From contig NZ_JPJI01000026.1 of assembly GCF_000732625.1 (NCBI RefSeq), forward strand, positions 248,001 through 312,000: a stretch of DNA of 64,000 nucleotides. The letters run 5' to 3'. Position 1 is the stretch's first letter; each line of letters begins with the position of its first letter. Shown piece by piece: positions 53,269-62,961 of the stretch. Source of the stretch: Nonlabens ulvanivorans. Lineage in GTDB: Bacteria > Bacteroidota > Bacteroidia > Flavobacteriales > Flavobacteriaceae. Made by a program: the position numbers and the translations under genes. The notes beneath the pieces were generated by a model. That model ran no database searches and had not been told where the DNA came from. It saw only the letters and a program-made list of their open reading frames with translations.

Positions 53269-53763
53269 ATGAATAAAAAAGTAGCAATAATAATGGGCTC
53301 TACTAGTGACTTGCCAGTGATGCAGGACGCTATAGACGTTTTAAAAGAATTAGGAATAGAGACCTATGTAGATGTTGTAAGTGCACATCGTACTCCAGAG
53401 AAAATGTATGATTTTGGTAAAAACGCCCATAAGAATGGGATTGCTGTTATCATAGCTGGTGCTGGTGGCGCTGCTCATTTACCAGGTATGGTAGCAAGTT
53501 TATCTCCTTTACCTGTAGTAGGTGTCCCTGTAAAATCATCAAACTCTATTGATGGATGGGATAGTGTTCTTTCAATTTTACAAATGCCTGGTGGCGTACC
53601 TGTCGCAACGGTTGCACTTAATGGTGCAAAAAACGCAGGAATTCTTGCTGCACAAATCATAGGTGCCACACAAGAAGACGTACGTGAACGTATTGTTGCT
53701 TATAAAGAAAGTCTTAAGGAGAAAGTAACTAAGGCCGCACAAGAGATGCGCAACAATGTCTAG
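53269..53763 (+). CDS. purE: N5-carboxyaminoimidazole ribonucleotide mutase PurE
   Basis: 164 residues, cytoplasmic. Class I Pur[13 protein letters not shown] near 8-19, [11 protein letters not shown] near 40, [16 protein letters not shown] near 68-83, and [23 protein letters not shown]. It isomerises N5-CAIR to CAIR in purine synthesis. The partner purK is not next to it. Its last 8 bases overlap a small membrane protein gene. Confidence 0.97.
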   Translation: MNKKVAIIMGSTSDLPVMQDAIDVLKELGIETYVDVVSAHRTPEKMYDFGKNAHKNGIAVIIAGAGGAAHLPGMVASLSPLPVVGVPVKSSNSIDGWDSVLSILQMPGGVPVATVALNGAKNAGILAAQIIGATQEDVRERIVAYKESLKEKVTKAAQEMRNNV

Positions 53764-53995
53764 ATCTTTTCAAATAGCATCTATTATAATCATAAGCCTT
53801 ACCATTGTTTGGTTTATGATTATGGGAATGGATAAATACACACCACAATGGCAATTTCTAACCGCTGGTGGTATTCATTTCTTAATGTCTATCATTATTA
53901 ATAGACAATTTGTAAAAGCACGTTATAATTACCTAGGCATCATACACAGTATATTAATGATTACGCTAGGTGGCTATGGCTACTTTTTTGTTTAA
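53756..53995 (+). CDS. Small membrane protein of unknown function
   Basis: 79 residues with two or three helices ([35 protein letters not shown] and [18 protein letters not shown]). It starts inside the end of purE (8-bp overlap), so translation is coupled. No known family. It might be a minor component or simply share the promoter. Confidence 0.7.
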   Translation: MSRSFQIASIIIISLTIVWFMIMGMDKYTPQWQFLTAGGIHFLMSIIINRQFVKARYNYLGIIHSILMITLGGYGYFFV

Positions 53996-54079
53996 ATTAT
54001 TTTGTTTAACCTTTTTGTACAAAAGTTTAACAGTTCTACATGGAACATATTGACTTTTGAAGATTAATTTTACCATATC

Positions 54080-56140
54080 ATGAGTGTTACTAAAAACCCT
54101 TTATTAGAAAAATTTGATACTTTTCAAAATACCGCTCCTTTTTCGTTAATAAAAGAAGAGCAATTTGAAGAAGCATTTGATACTGCCATAGAATTGGCAC
54201 GTAAAGAAATAGATGCTATAACTAATAATACTGTAGCGCCTACTTTTGAAAACACGATTGAAGCCCTTGATGCATCAGGAGATGTATTAAGTCGCATATC
54301 AAGTATATTTTTTAATTTGAATAGTGCCGAGACTAATGATGAGATTCAACGAATTGCTAGAGAAGTAAGTCCTAAACTCTCACAATTTGGTAATGATATC
54401 ACTTTAAACGAGTCACTATTCAAACGTGTTAAAGAGGTTTATGAATCTAAAAACGAACTCAATTTAGATGTAGAACAATCTACTCTATTGGAAAAAAAAT
54501 ACAAGAGTTTCTCACGTAATGGTGCAAATTTAATTGAAGATAAAAAATCACGCTTGCGCGAGATTGATAGTCAACTATCCCAGTTGACCTTAAAATTTGG
54601 TGAGAATGTTCTCGCTGCTACTAATGCTTATGAATTACATTTAGAAGATGATTCTAGACTAGCTGGTTTACCAGAGAGTGCTAAGGAAGCTGCAGCAGAG
54701 CTTGCTAAAGCCAAAGAAAAGGAAGGATACATTTTCACATTAGATTACCCTAGCTATATCCCTTTCATGACTTATGTTGACGATCGTGAATTACGTAAGG
54801 AACTATCAATGGCTTTTGGGTCTAGAGCTTTTAAAGACCAATTTGATAATCAAGATAATGTACTTCAAATAGCTGCTTTAAGATATGAAAGAGCACAACT
54901 TTTAGGTTATGAGACGCATGCTCATTTTGTGCTAGAAGAACGTATGGCCATGACACCAGAAAAGGTCATGGAATTTTCTAACGATATTCTAGAAAAAGCA
55001 AAACCAGCAGCAGAACGTGACTTTTTAGAATTACAAAATTTTGCCATAGCTGCCGCTTCAAAATCTGATGTGAGTGAGCCTATTACAAAATTGCAAAAAT
55101 GGGATGCCGCATACTATGCTGAGAAGTTGAAAAAACAATTATTTGAACTAGATGATGAATTATTAAAACCTTATTTTAAACTAGAAAATGTAATCGATGG
55201 TGCCTTTGAGGTGGCAAATCGTCTTTTTGGACTAAGCTTTGAAAAGACAACACAGGTAGATAAATATCATGATGATGTCATGACTTATGAGGTTAAAAAT
55301 GAAGATGGAAGTTTAAATTCTATATTTTATGCAGACTTCTTCCCACGTAAAGGGAAACGCAATGGTGCCTGGATGACCTCTTTTAAAAGTCAATATGTAG
55401 AAAATAACAAAAATGAACGTCCACACGTTTCTATCGTTTGTAATTTTACTAAACCTACAAATACAAAACCGTCATTACTCACGTTTAATGAAGTTACTAC
55501 TTTGTTTCATGAATTCGGTCATGCATTACACGGCATGTTAGCAAATACACGTTATCGTAGTTTATCAGGAACATCAGTTTACTGGGATTTTGTAGAATTA
55601 CCTAGCCAGATTTTAGAGAATTGGTGTTATGAAAAAGAAGCCTTAGAGATTTTTGCGAGACATTATGAAACCGATGAGGTGATCCCGCTAGAGTACATTG
55701 AAAAAATTAAAAAAGCAGCAAATTTTCAAGAAGGCTTACAGACCTTAAGACAGTTATCTTTTGGTATGTTAGACATGAGCTGGCATGGTATTAATCCATC
55801 AGATATTACAGATGTAAAAGCCCACGAAAGAACAGTCTTTGAGAAAACAGATTTATATCCAGATGTTTCTTCCAGTTGTATGAGTACGGCATTTGGTCAT
55901 ATTTTTCAAGGTGGTTACAGTGCGGGATATTATAGTTATAAATGGGCAGAAGTACTCGATGCAGACGCCTTTGAAGTTTTTAAAGAGAAAGGGATTTTTG
56001 ATAGATCGACAGCAACCAGCTTTAAAGATCATATCTTATCAAAAGGAGGAACAGAAAACCCTATGATATTATATAAACGCTTCCGCGGAAGCGAACCTAA
56101 AATAGATGCCCTGCTTAAAAGAGCAGGACTCGTTACATAA
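54080..56140 (+). CDS. M3-family metallopeptidase (oligopeptidase A/Dcp-like)
   Basis: 686 residues. The zinc-site HEFGHALHG is at about 477-485, with the downstream Glu near 505 (WDFVELPSQILENW). No signal peptide is evident, so it is likely a cytoplasmic oligopeptide-cleaving enzyme. The end contains palindrome copy 13 (read YKRFRGSE), the C-G paired variant. It lies 7 bp before the ECF sigma gene, but a functional link is unclear. Confidence 0.93.
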   Translation: MSVTKNPLLEKFDTFQNTAPFSLIKEEQFEEAFDTAIELARKEIDAITNNTVAPTFENTIEALDASGDVLSRISSIFFNLNSAETNDEIQRIAREVSPKLSQFGNDITLNESLFKRVKEVYESKNELNLDVEQSTLLEKKYKSFSRNGANLIEDKKSRLREIDSQLSQLTLKFGENVLAATNAYELHLEDDSRLAGLPESAKEAAAELAKAKEKEGYIFTLDYPSYIPFMTYVDDRELRKELSMAFGSRAFKDQFDNQDNVLQIAALRYERAQLLGYETHAHFVLEERMAMTPEKVMEFSNDILEKAKPAAERDFLELQNFAIAAASKSDVSEPITKLQKWDAAYYAEKLKKQLFELDDELLKPYFKLENVIDGAFEVANRLFGLSFEKTTQVDKYHDDVMTYEVKNEDGSLNSIFYADFFPRKGKRNGAWMTSFKSQYVENNKNERPHVSIVCNFTKPTNTKPSLLTFNEVTTLFHEFGHALHGMLANTRYRSLSGTSVYWDFVELPSQILENWCYEKEALEIFARHYETDEVIPLEYIEKIKKAANFQEGLQTLRQLSFGMLDMSWHGINPSDITDVKAHERTVFEKTDLYPDVSSSCMSTAFGHIFQGGYSAGYYSYKWAEVLDADAFEVFKEKGIFDRSTATSFKDHILSKGGTENPMILYKRFRGSEPKIDALLKRAGLVT
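56078..56093. repeat. Dispersed palindrome copy 13 (compensated variant, inside M3 peptidase)
   Basis: CGCTTCCGCGGAAGCG is again a perfect palindrome, but with a C-G pair where most copies have T-A. Together with the T-G copies it shows a compensatory series. Confidence 0.9.
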
Positions 56141-56147
56141 ATAAACG

Positions 56148-56711
56148 ATGCCAGAAGTAAAACTGATACCTGAAAAATGGGTAGACCGATACGGTGACTA
56201 CCTTTTTAATTTTACCATTTCTAGAGTAAATGACTCTATTATGGCTCAAGACTTGGTGTCTGAAACGTTTTTGGCAGGTTTAAAAAGTGCTCATAGATTT
56301 AAGGGACAATCTACAGAACGAACTTGGTTAATCTCGATTCTCAAGCGCAAAATAATAGATCACTATCGTAAATCTAATTCAAAAAAGGGTCAGGCCGAAG
56401 TGCGCATGAGTTACCTAGATAATGGAGATCAGAATGGTGACTGGATGGAAGAACAGGTTAGAGACCTGCGCAACCCAAATGTTGAGGATGAAATTGAACA
56501 AAAAGAATTGGGTGTAGCATTAAATGATTGTATTGCTGCTTTACCTGAGAGATATGCTACTATATTTGTCCAAAAGACCATTGACAAATTGGATACAGAA
56601 ACTATCTGTAAGGAACATGATATCACAGCGTCCAACCTATGGGTAATCATTCACCGTGCACGCGTACAGTTAATGGATTGCTTAAATAGCAAATGGTACA
56701 AGAAGGATTAA
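56148..56711 (+). CDS. ECF sigma factor
   Basis: 187 residues. Region 2 with DSIMAQDLVSETFLAGLKSAHRF near 27-50 and TWLISILKRKIIDHYRK, and region 4 with CIAALPERYATIFVQKTID and ASNLWVIIHRARVQLMDCL near 160-180. An acidic linker joins them. It is followed after 4 bp by a tiny zinc-finger protein, the probable anti-sigma partner. The regulon is unknown. Confidence 0.92.
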   Translation: MPEVKLIPEKWVDRYGDYLFNFTISRVNDSIMAQDLVSETFLAGLKSAHRFKGQSTERTWLISILKRKIIDHYRKSNSKKGQAEVRMSYLDNGDQNGDWMEEQVRDLRNPNVEDEIEQKELGVALNDCIAALPERYATIFVQKTIDKLDTETICKEHDITASNLWVIIHRARVQLMDCLNSKWYKKD

Positions 56712-56715
56712 GAAA

Positions 56716-56961
56716 ATGAGTAGAATTTTTATCTCGTGTGATGAGGCGAGTATTTTAAGCACAAGAGATCAGTATAATGATCTTTCTTCCAAAGAAAAAT
56801 TTAGGCAAAGTCTACATCATGGACACTGCTTGAGATGCAGAAATTTTGATAAAAAATCACGTTTATTTTCTAGAACAATCAACAGTTTAGGATGGGTAAA
56901 ACTGTCTAAATCTCAAAAGAATTCTATTAAAAGCAAACTGAAAGCTGCCATGAAAAAGTAA
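56716..56961 (+). CDS. Small zinc-finger protein, probable anti-sigma factor
   Basis: 81 residues. The start ISCDEASIL and the later SLHHGHCLRCRNF give Cys8, His residues near 34-37, and a CxxC, the pattern of zinc-binding anti-sigma (ZAS-like) domains. No membrane helix is present, so it would be soluble and could sense redox or metal state inside the cell. Its place 4 bp after an ECF sigma gene supports this, but it is inferred. Confidence 0.75.
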   Translation: MSRIFISCDEASILSTRDQYNDLSSKEKFRQSLHHGHCLRCRNFDKKSRLFSRTINSLGWVKLSKSQKNSIKSKLKAAMKK

Positions 56962-56963
56962 GC

Positions 56964-57818
56964 TTATATCGCCCAAAATATTATCAACCATAATAATGGT
57001 ATAGCCTCAACAAAAAAGCTAGCATAATAATCTGACTTAAATTTACCTGAAAACCATATAGCTGCTCCAGTTATAGTAACCATAATGATCTCGCTGTATT
57101 GAATATCTTCAATTTCAAAATTTTGAAAATATAGCAATAAGAGATAAAGTACACATAAACACAATCCGATATATTTAGATACTTGAACTCCTAGTACTTG
57201 TGGTAATGTCTGTAGTTGTTCCTCATCATATTTTAAGTCTCTAATTTCAAAAGGTATACAAAGCGCTATTACTAAAATGAAAATTTTTAAAGTATGAAGC
57301 TCGATATAATGACTAGGCAAAAAACTCAATTTATAGTCATTAATCAGGTGTGCAGCAGGTATTGTTTCATAATATAAAAATTGAGGTATAGCGATAATTA
57401 AAATAGCCCAAACAATAGAAACAGAAAACAATTTAAAAAATGGGCTATACCTTAATCCATGACCTTTCCAAATGGGTAAAACATATAACAAGTTGATTGC
57501 TGTTATCATCATTAATAAGATCAACGCATAACCACTTATTTCTAGTTTTATTAAAACTGCCAAAGCAATTACTGTTGCCATAAGTGATAACAACTTATAA
57601 GTGATGTTAAACCCTAGTGGCTTTTTAAGCCATAAAAAGCCGTATTTAATTAAGTTATATCCTGCAATGGCAGAGCAAAATAAAAAAATATAATATCCAA
57701 AAGGAACATATAATTCATAGACGTTATTATAAACAATAGCCAAAGCCACAAAGCAAATTGCCACGTGTAAACTACTGCGTATATAAAAGTCTAGAATTAA
57801 TTTTAATAACCTCATCAT
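56964..57818 (-). CDS. UbiA-like membrane protein (degenerate prenyltransferase)
   Basis: 284 residues, eight to nine helices. The second UbiA aspartate-rich motif is recognisable in FEIRDLKYDEEQLQTLPQVLG near 193-213, with the Arg-Asp, Asp and TLP of the family. The first motif (NDxxDxxxD) is absent; AGYNLIKYGFLW stands there. It may have lost transferase activity or use another substrate. It is convergent with the sigma operon and 3 bp from it. Confidence 0.65.
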   Translation of the reverse strand: MMRLLKLILDFYIRSSLHVAICFVALAIVYNNVYELYVPFGYYIFLFCSAIAGYNLIKYGFLWLKKPLGFNITYKLLSLMATVIALAVLIKLEISGYALILLMMITAINLLYVLPIWKGHGLRYSPFFKLFSVSIVWAILIIAIPQFLYYETIPAAHLINDYKLSFLPSHYIELHTLKIFILVIALCIPFEIRDLKYDEEQLQTLPQVLGVQVSKYIGLCLCVLYLLLLYFQNFEIEDIQYSEIIMVTITGAAIWFSGKFKSDYYASFFVEAIPLLWLIIFWAI

Positions 57819-57914
57819 TCAAATTTACAGCGCATAGTTAATAACTAGGTTAAAAAGGTTGAAAAATACATCCATTTCTTGCGAACGCTTGTTAGTTTAA
57901 AAGTCTTAAACGAC

Positions 57915-57922
57915 TACTTTTG
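57915..57922 (+). promoter_or_regulatory. -7 box for gcvP
   Basis: TACTTTTG matches TAnnTTTG, 29 bp before the ATG; TTAG is at the -33 spacing. Confidence 0.5.
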
Positions 57923-57951
57923 CACTATCTCAAATAGACCATATAAGTACT

Positions 57952-60789
57952 ATGAATACAGATCGTTTTGCCCTAAGACATATCGGACCTCGCAAGGCAG
58001 ACCTTGCGCCCATGCTAGAAACAATAGGTGTAGAATCTATTGACCAACTAGTTTATGAAACCGTTCCAGAAAACATACGCCTTAAACAAGATTTACAGCT
58101 AGATACTGCTATGAGTGAATATGAGTTTTTATCTCATATTAAAAAATTAGGTGATAAGAATAAGCAATTTAGATCTTATATAGGTCTAGGTTATAACGCT
58201 CCTATAACACCTGCGGTAATCCAAAGAAATATTTTGGAAAATCCAGGATGGTATACTGCCTATACACCTTATCAGGCAGAGATTGCTCAAGGCCGTCTAG
58301 AAGCTTTACTTAACTTCCAGACCATGATCACTGATCTTACTGGTATGGAGTTAGCAAACGCATCTTTACTAGATGAGTCTACTGCTGCTGCAGAAGCAAT
58401 GACATTACTATTTTCAGTAAGAGAAAGAGCTCAGAAAAAAGACAAGGTTGTAAAATTCTTTGTAGATCAAGATGCCTTACCACAAACTAAAGAGCTTTTA
58501 AAGACTCGCGCTATTCCTCTAGGTATAGAGTTAGTAGAAGGTAATCCACAAGAAATAGACGTAAATGCAGGATATTACGGTATTCTATTACAATATCCTG
58601 GTGCTAGTGGTAATGTAGTAGATTATACCGCTTTTGCAAAAAAATGCCAAGAGAACAATATACGTATAGCAGTATCTGCAGACATACTTTCCTTAGTACT
58701 ACTAGAAGCTCCTGGACATTGGGGTGCAGATGTGGTTGTGGGAACAACACAACGCTTTGGGATACCACTAGGTTATGGTGGACCACACGCAGCATATTTT
58801 GCAACACGCGAAGAATTTAAAAGACAAATTCCAGGTCGTATTATAGGTGTTACAAAAGACACTGATGGAAAACGTGCACTGCGTATGGCGTTACAAACGC
58901 GTGAGCAGCACATTAAAAGAGATAAAGCAACTTCAAACATTTGTACCGCACAAGTACTACTAGCAGTTATGGCTGGTATGTATGGTGTTTACCACGGTCC
59001 ACGTGGTTTGAAATTTATCGCAAATAAATTACATTCTCAAACAGCAACACTTGCAGACGCTGTAGAGAAATTAGGTATTTATCAAACTAACGAAAACTTC
59101 TTTGATACGTTAAGTTTTAAAGTAGATGCTGAGGCCGTTAAAAAAGAGGCTTTGGCTTTAGAAATCAATTTCTATTATCCAGATGCTGAAACAGTTCAGG
59201 TTTCTTTAAATGAAACTACTTCTTTGGCAGACTTGAATGACATTGTTTCTGCTTTCGCGAAAGCGGTAAATAAAGACTTTACTCCTATTACTGAACTTTT
59301 AGATAGCACTCATTTAGGAACTGGTCGTCAAACTGAGTTTATGACCTATGAAGTATTTAATTCTTATCACTCAGAGACAGAATTAATGCGTTATATCAAA
59401 AAATTAGAACGAAAAGATCTAGCATTAAATCACTCAATGATTGCGCTGGGTTCTTGTACAATGAAATTGAATGCCGCTGCAGAAATGCTACCACTTTCAA
59501 ATCCGCAATGGGGAAATATTCACCCGTTTGTACCAGTTGATCAAGCTCAAGGTTATCAAGAAATGTTGAATAAATTAGAACTTCAATTAAATGAAGCTAC
59601 TGGTTTTGCAGGTACTTCTTTACAGCCTAATTCTGGCGCACAAGGTGAGTTTGCTGGTTTAATGGCAATACGAGCATATCATCATAGCCGTGGAGATCAC
59701 CACAGAGATATTTGTTTAATTCCATCTAGTGCGCATGGTACTAATCCGGCAAGTGCAGTGATGGCTGGTATGAAAGTTGTCGTTACTAAAGCGCTAGAAA
59801 ACGGAAACATCGATGTAGATGATTTACGTGAAAAAGCCCTTAAACATAAAGATAACTTAAGTGCTTTAATGGTAACTTATCCTTCTACACATGGTGTTTA
59901 TGAAAGTGCCATTAAAGAAATAACAGGTATCATCCATGAGAACGGTGGACAGGTTTATATGGACGGTGCAAATATGAATGCGCAAGTTGGGTTAACGAAT
60001 CCTGGTAACATCGGTGCAGATGTTTGTCACCTTAACTTACACAAAACATTTGCTATCCCACATGGTGGTGGTGGACCTGGTGTAGGACCTATATGTGTGG
60101 CGCCACAACTGGTTCCATTCTTACCTAGTAATCCTATTATTCCAACAGGTGGTGATCAGGCAATTACACCTATCAGTGCTGCGCCATATGGTAGCGCATC
60201 TGTATGCTTAATTTCTTATGGTTACATCTGTATGTTAGGTGCAGAAGGCTTAAAACGATCTACAGAGTATGCGATTATCAACGCAAACTATATCAAAGAG
60301 CGCCTTAAAGGAAGTTATGAATGTCTATATACTGGCGAGAAAGGTCGTGCGGCACACGAAATGATTATAGACTGTCGTCCTTTTAAAGAACATGGTATTG
60401 AGGTAGTTGATATCGCAAAACGTTTGATGGATTACGGCTTCCACGCTCCTACTGTATCGTTCCCAGTAAATGGAACGATGATGATTGAGCCTACTGAGTC
60501 TGAGTCTAAAGAAGAAATGGATCGTTTCTGTGACGCTATGATTTCTATTAGAAAAGAAATTGCAGAATGCTCTAGTGATAATCCTAATAATGTCCTTAAA
60601 AACAGTCCTCATACTTTACAGATGATAACGAGTGACGACTGGGAACTACCATATACTAGACAACAAGCAGCATATCCGTTAGAATACATTGCAGATAATA
60701 AATTCTGGCCTACCGTGCGTCGTGCAGACGATGCTTATGGAGACCGTAATTTAATGTGTACTTGTGCGCCTATGGAAGAGTATATGTAG
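57952..60789 (+). CDS. gcvP: Glycine dehydrogenase (decarboxylating), P protein
   Basis: 945 residues, the long fused alpha2-type P protein of the glycine cleavage system. The N-terminal FALRHIGPRKADLAPML and the C-terminal PLP site HLNLHKTFAIPHGGGGPGVG (Lys near 698) are diagnostic. It decarboxylates glycine and passes the aminomethyl group to the H protein. gcvH and gcvT are not in the window. A palindrome copy (59250-59265) encodes AFAKAV near residue 436 in the linker between the two halves. A strong terminator follows. Confidence 0.97.
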   Translation: MNTDRFALRHIGPRKADLAPMLETIGVESIDQLVYETVPENIRLKQDLQLDTAMSEYEFLSHIKKLGDKNKQFRSYIGLGYNAPITPAVIQRNILENPGWYTAYTPYQAEIAQGRLEALLNFQTMITDLTGMELANASLLDESTAAAEAMTLLFSVRERAQKKDKVVKFFVDQDALPQTKELLKTRAIPLGIELVEGNPQEIDVNAGYYGILLQYPGASGNVVDYTAFAKKCQENNIRIAVSADILSLVLLEAPGHWGADVVVGTTQRFGIPLGYGGPHAAYFATREEFKRQIPGRIIGVTKDTDGKRALRMALQTREQHIKRDKATSNICTAQVLLAVMAGMYGVYHGPRGLKFIANKLHSQTATLADAVEKLGIYQTNENFFDTLSFKVDAEAVKKEALALEINFYYPDAETVQVSLNETTSLADLNDIVSAFAKAVNKDFTPITELLDSTHLGTGRQTEFMTYEVFNSYHSETELMRYIKKLERKDLALNHSMIALGSCTMKLNAAAEMLPLSNPQWGNIHPFVPVDQAQGYQEMLNKLELQLNEATGFAGTSLQPNSGAQGEFAGLMAIRAYHHSRGDHHRDICLIPSSAHGTNPASAVMAGMKVVVTKALENGNIDVDDLREKALKHKDNLSALMVTYPSTHGVYESAIKEITGIIHENGGQVYMDGANMNAQVGLTNPGNIGADVCHLNLHKTFAIPHGGGGPGVGPICVAPQLVPFLPSNPIIPTGGDQAITPISAAPYGSASVCLISYGYICMLGAEGLKRSTEYAIINANYIKERLKGSYECLYTGEKGRAAHEMIIDCRPFKEHGIEVVDIAKRLMDYGFHAPTVSFPVNGTMMIEPTESESKEEMDRFCDAMISIRKEIAECSSDNPNNVLKNSPHTLQMITSDDWELPYTRQQAAYPLEYIADNKFWPTVRRADDAYGDRNLMCTCAPMEEYM
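59250..59265. repeat. Dispersed palindrome copy 14 (inside gcvP)
   Basis: TGCTTTCGCGAAAGCG; only the first base differs from the consensus. Read as Ala-Phe-Ala-Lys-Ala. Confidence 0.85.
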
Positions 60790-60813
60790 CATTTAATGTT
60801 TATACATTTTAAT

Positions 60814-60855
60814 AAAAAAAGGCCAAATTGACCAGCAGTTAATTTGGCCTTTTTT
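60814..60855 (+). terminator. gcvP terminator
   Basis: AAAAAGGCCAAATT and AATTTGGCCTTTTT form a stem of over 12 bp with an 11-base loop; a T run ends it, 24 bp after the stop. Confidence 0.9.
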
Positions 60856-60907
60856 AGTAATACAGCAATTTAACAGGTATTTACTATGCAGTGCATTATA
60901 TTATTCG

Positions 60908-60921
60908 CAACGAAATCGTTG
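60908..60921. promoter_or_regulatory. Short dyad upstream of the FabH-like gene
   Basis: CAACGAAATCGTTG is a perfect 6-bp inverted repeat around AA, 102 bp before the gene start. It could be an operator. Confidence 0.3.
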
Positions 60922-61022
60922 TAAACGTAGAAAATTCTTAAACAACAGAAAAGTTCTATATATTAAGCTTTCAATTATTAGGAAAACATCGCATTTATCA
61001 CTTTTTTTGTCTTTACAAGTTG

Positions 61023-62087
61023 ATGAACATGAGAGCAAAAATTACAGGAGTAGGTAGTCATATACCTGATGTAGTGAGAAAAAATGAAGAATTCATGAAT
61101 CATGAGTTCCTTAATAATGATGGTAGTTCCTTCGGTAGTGACAATGCTACTATAATTGAAAAATTTGTAGCAATTACTGGTATTGAAGAACGTCGTTATA
61201 TGGACGACAAACTCGTTACTAGTGATATTGCAACTTTTGCAGCACAAAAAGCCATTGACGATGCAAAGTGTGATCCTGAAACATTAGATTTTATTATAGT
61301 TGCTCATAACTATGGAGACGTAAAAGCAGACGGTAGTTCTAGTGATATGGTTCCTAGTCTCGCAAGCCGAGTTAAAAACAAACTGGGTATTAAAAACCCA
61401 GCTTGTGTAGCATATGATGTCCTTTTTGGGTGTCCAGGATGGGTTCTAGGTTTGACTCAAGCAGACTCTTTTATAAAATCAGGCCTTGCAAAAAAAGTCC
61501 TCGTAATAGGTTCTGAAGCCCTATCTAGAGTAGTAGATCCTCATGATCGTGATTCGATGATTTATTCTGATGGTGCTGGTGCGGTGGTAGTAGAACCTAG
61601 CACTGACGAACACGGTATACTAGGTCAGGCAACAGCAACTTATACTGAAGAAGAGGCATTCTTTATTTTTAATGAAACCTCTTATAATAAAGACTTACAA
61701 GACAAGACTAAATACATTAAAATGTATGGACGTCGTATTTATAACTTTGCACTCTCTAAAGTACCTGAAGGTATGAAGGCCGCTATGGATCAAGCTGGTG
61801 TTGACATTAAAGACTTGAAAAAAATCTTTATTCATCAGGCAAATGAGAAAATGGATGAGGCTATTGTAGAACGTTTCTACAAGTTGTACGATATGGAAGT
61901 ACCTCGTGATATCATGCCTATGATTATACACAAACTAGGAAACAGCTCTGTAGCTACAGTTCCTACGGTAATGGATCTAGTAGTACGAGGTAAAATGCCT
62001 CAACACAAAGTAGAAAAAGGTGATGTAGTCATGTTTGCAAGTGTTGGTGCTGGTATGAATATTAACGCCATTGTATATCGTTACTAA
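61023..62087 (+). CDS. 3-oxoacyl-ACP synthase III family (FabH-like)
   Basis: 354 residues from ATG 61023; ATG 61029 (MRAKITG) is also possible, and the TTG at 61020 is unlikely. Thiolase fold. The catalytic Cys is in FGCPGW near 136, His in IHQAN near 271, and Asn in GNSSVATVP near 306, the FabH triad. It is longer than E. coli FabH (317), and the GCPGW context is the type common in Bacteroidota, which may start fatty-acid or special lipid synthesis. The chain substrate is unknown. Confidence 0.9.
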   Translation: MNMRAKITGVGSHIPDVVRKNEEFMNHEFLNNDGSSFGSDNATIIEKFVAITGIEERRYMDDKLVTSDIATFAAQKAIDDAKCDPETLDFIIVAHNYGDVKADGSSSDMVPSLASRVKNKLGIKNPACVAYDVLFGCPGWVLGLTQADSFIKSGLAKKVLVIGSEALSRVVDPHDRDSMIYSDGAGAVVVEPSTDEHGILGQATATYTEEEAFFIFNETSYNKDLQDKTKYIKMYGRRIYNFALSKVPEGMKAAMDQAGVDIKDLKKIFIHQANEKMDEAIVERFYKLYDMEVPRDIMPMIIHKLGNSSVATVPTVMDLVVRGKMPQHKVEKGDVVMFASVGAGMNINAIVYRY

Positions 62088-62109
62088 AAACGACCTTTAA
62101 TAATAATTT

Positions 62110-62148
62110 AAAAGACACCTTATCTACTATTGAAAAGGTGTTTTTTTT
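62110..62148 (+). terminator. Terminator of the FabH-like gene
   Basis: ACACCTT and AAGGTGT form a short stem with a 13-base loop followed by eight T, about 30 bp after the stop. Confidence 0.8.
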
Positions 62149-62220
62149 ATGTTCTATTTTTAAAACTACTACCCTATAATATAACTTTTATCGCATTCAA
62201 AATCAAAGTATTAAAAACAT

Positions 62221-62961
62221 TTACTCCATCACACTCATCTCAATATAAATATCCGTTTTAGGCCAGTCTCTTGAATCGGTTTCAACTTTTGAAATCGCTT
62301 CGGCGACATCCATGCCTTTAGTAACACGACCAAAAATAGTGTGCTCACCATCCAGATGTTTTGTAGCACGTAGTGAAATAAAAAAGTCAAAAGGATTATG
62401 CCAGTTTTCTGGGTTATTCTCCCAATACTTTGCACTACTCAAAGTACCATAAGAATGTTTTACGTCGGGTAAAATATGCATAGGTAATTGATAATTTCCT
62501 GCACTACCCTTTTTCTGTGCAGTAATCATATTATCACTATTCCCAGCTTGAACTATAAATCCCTTAACTGCTCGATGTACTACGGTCTCATCAAAATATC
62601 CATTATTAATCAAAAACAGAAAACTAGCTCGATATAAAGGTGTTTCTTCAAACAATTCCATTTCTATATCACCATACGTCGTTGTCATTAGCACCTTAGT
62701 CTCGGGATGTTCTTGAGCATATCTAGTAAAAAAAACCTCTACAGAATCTTGAGGAATATATGGTAATAAACTATCTCCTTTTCTATTAACACTGCGCTTA
62801 TAGAACCTAGCAATTTCTTTTTCCTTACGTTCTTTTAAGACCTGTTCTTTAGTACGTGTCTCTTCTATTTTAACATGTACCGGCGTTTCTTTTTGTGAAC
62901 TATCTTTACAACTTAAAGTAAAGAGTATCACTAATATAAAAAACAGACCATTTGATTTCAT
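62221..62961 (-). CDS. Cyclophilin-type peptidyl-prolyl isomerase lipoprotein
   Basis: 246 residues. Lipobox FTLSC near residue 18. A charged linker (KERKEKEIARFYKR) leads to the cyclophilin domain (about 88-245) with TTYGDIEMELFEETPLYRA, VVHRAVKGFIVQAGNSDN and the HTIFGRV end motif. It likely assists folding in the periplasm. Its ATG overlaps the divergent Nudix start by 10 bp. Confidence 0.93.
   Translation of the reverse strand: MKSNGLFFILVILFTLSCKDSSQKETPVHVKIEETRTKEQVLKERKEKEIARFYKRSVNRKGDSLLPYIPQDSVEVFFTRYAQEHPETKVLMTTTYGDIEMELFEETPLYRASFLFLINNGYFDETVVHRAVKGFIVQAGNSDNMITAQKKGSAGNYQLPMHILPDVKHSYGTLSSAKYWENNPENWHNPFDFFISLRATKHLDGEHTIFGRVTKGMDVAEAISKVETDSRDWPKTDIYIEMSVME

Noticed and set aside
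57819-57951. A glycine riboswitch before gcvP
   Set aside because: Only 133 bp are available, the -7 box is 29 bp before the ATG, and no riboswitch-like paired core is visible.
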